This document shows, in pieces, positions 14,951 to 15,001 of a stretch of DNA of 15,001 nucleotides. This stretch comes from an uncultured Eubacterium sp. (GTDB lineage: Bacteria; Bacillota; Clostridia; Lachnospirales; Lachnospiraceae): NCBI GenBank assembly GCA_934317205.1, contig CAKREL010000059.1, positions 1-15,001 of the forward strand, given 5' to 3'. Position numbers and translations under genes: made by a program. Under the pieces are notes generated by a model. The model was not told the DNA's origin and searched no databases. It worked only from the letters and a program-made list of their open reading frames with translations. Each line of letters begins with the position of its first letter. Position 1 is the stretch's first letter.

Positions 14951-15001
14951 ATGAGTAAAATTATTTTGACAGGTGATCGCCCGACAGGCCGTCTTCATGT
15001 C
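14951..15001 (+). CDS. trpS: Tryptophan--tRNA ligase, N-terminus only
   Basis: Seventeen codons run off the right edge: MSKIILTGDRPTGRLHV. This is the opening of a class I tryptophanyl-tRNA synthetase (TGDRPTGxLHxGH type); the HIGH-like ATP-binding motif would start at the final H-V. It charges tRNA-Trp with tryptophan in the cytoplasm. AAAGGAG at 14934-14940 is 10 bases before the ATG, and a strong promoter lies just upstream. The KMSKS motif and the rest lie outside the window. Confidence 0.88.
   Translation, partial: MSKIILTGDRPTGRLHV

Overview
The window reads as a chromosomal housekeeping stretch from a low-to-moderate GC Firmicute, most likely a clostridial Lachnospiraceae relative. 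This rests on protein style, strong AGGAGG-type ribosome binding sites and gene order, not on a database search. The run priA-def-fmt-(metallopeptidase)-rsmB-rlmN-prpC-prkC-rsgA-rpe-thiN matches the Bacillus subtilis priA-def-fmt-yloM-yloN-prpC-prkC-cpgA-rpe-thiN block. No phage, transposase, CRISPR array, toxin-antitoxin pair, rRNA or tRNA is visible.

Layout. Bases 1-74 hold the N-terminus of pyrB on the minus strand. It has its own promoter and a possible 10-codon leader ORF. A divergent spacer of about 280 bases leads to eleven more plus-strand genes after murE, nearly back to back: murE, priA, def, fmt, a yugP-like membrane metallopeptidase, rsmB, rlmN, prpC, prkC, rsgA, rpe and thiN (358-13913). 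Gaps are a few bases or overlaps, except 59 bases before priA, 113 before def and 46 before the metallopeptidase. A strong hairpin at 13935-13975 closes the run. A convergent minus-strand gene follows (14067-14663, cytidylate-kinase-like). Last is the start of trpS on the plus strand (14951 to the window end) behind a near-consensus sigma-A-type promoter.

How the genes fit together. murE makes the peptidoglycan stem peptide. PriA restarts replication forks. Def and Fmt remove and add the formyl group of initiator methionine. RsmB and RlmN methylate rRNA, and RsgA is a GTPase for 30S assembly. PrpC and PrkC are an opposing phosphatase and PASTA-domain kinase that sense the cell wall; in B. subtilis the RsgA orthologue CpgA is a PrkC substrate. 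Rpe and ThiN serve the pentose phosphate and thiamine pyrophosphate pathways. The run links cell wall state to translation capacity and growth.

The least ordinary part is 13935-14750. The cytidylate-kinase-like gene is flanked by two diverged direct copies of a 57-59 bp hairpin-bearing repeat. Each copy is bracketed by its own short direct repeat (CTTATATT around one, TCCTATATTG around the other), which resembles a small mobile or repetitive extragenic element. Two other places deserve a look: the leader ORF before pyrB, and three mutually pairing ATCAGAAA motifs before def.
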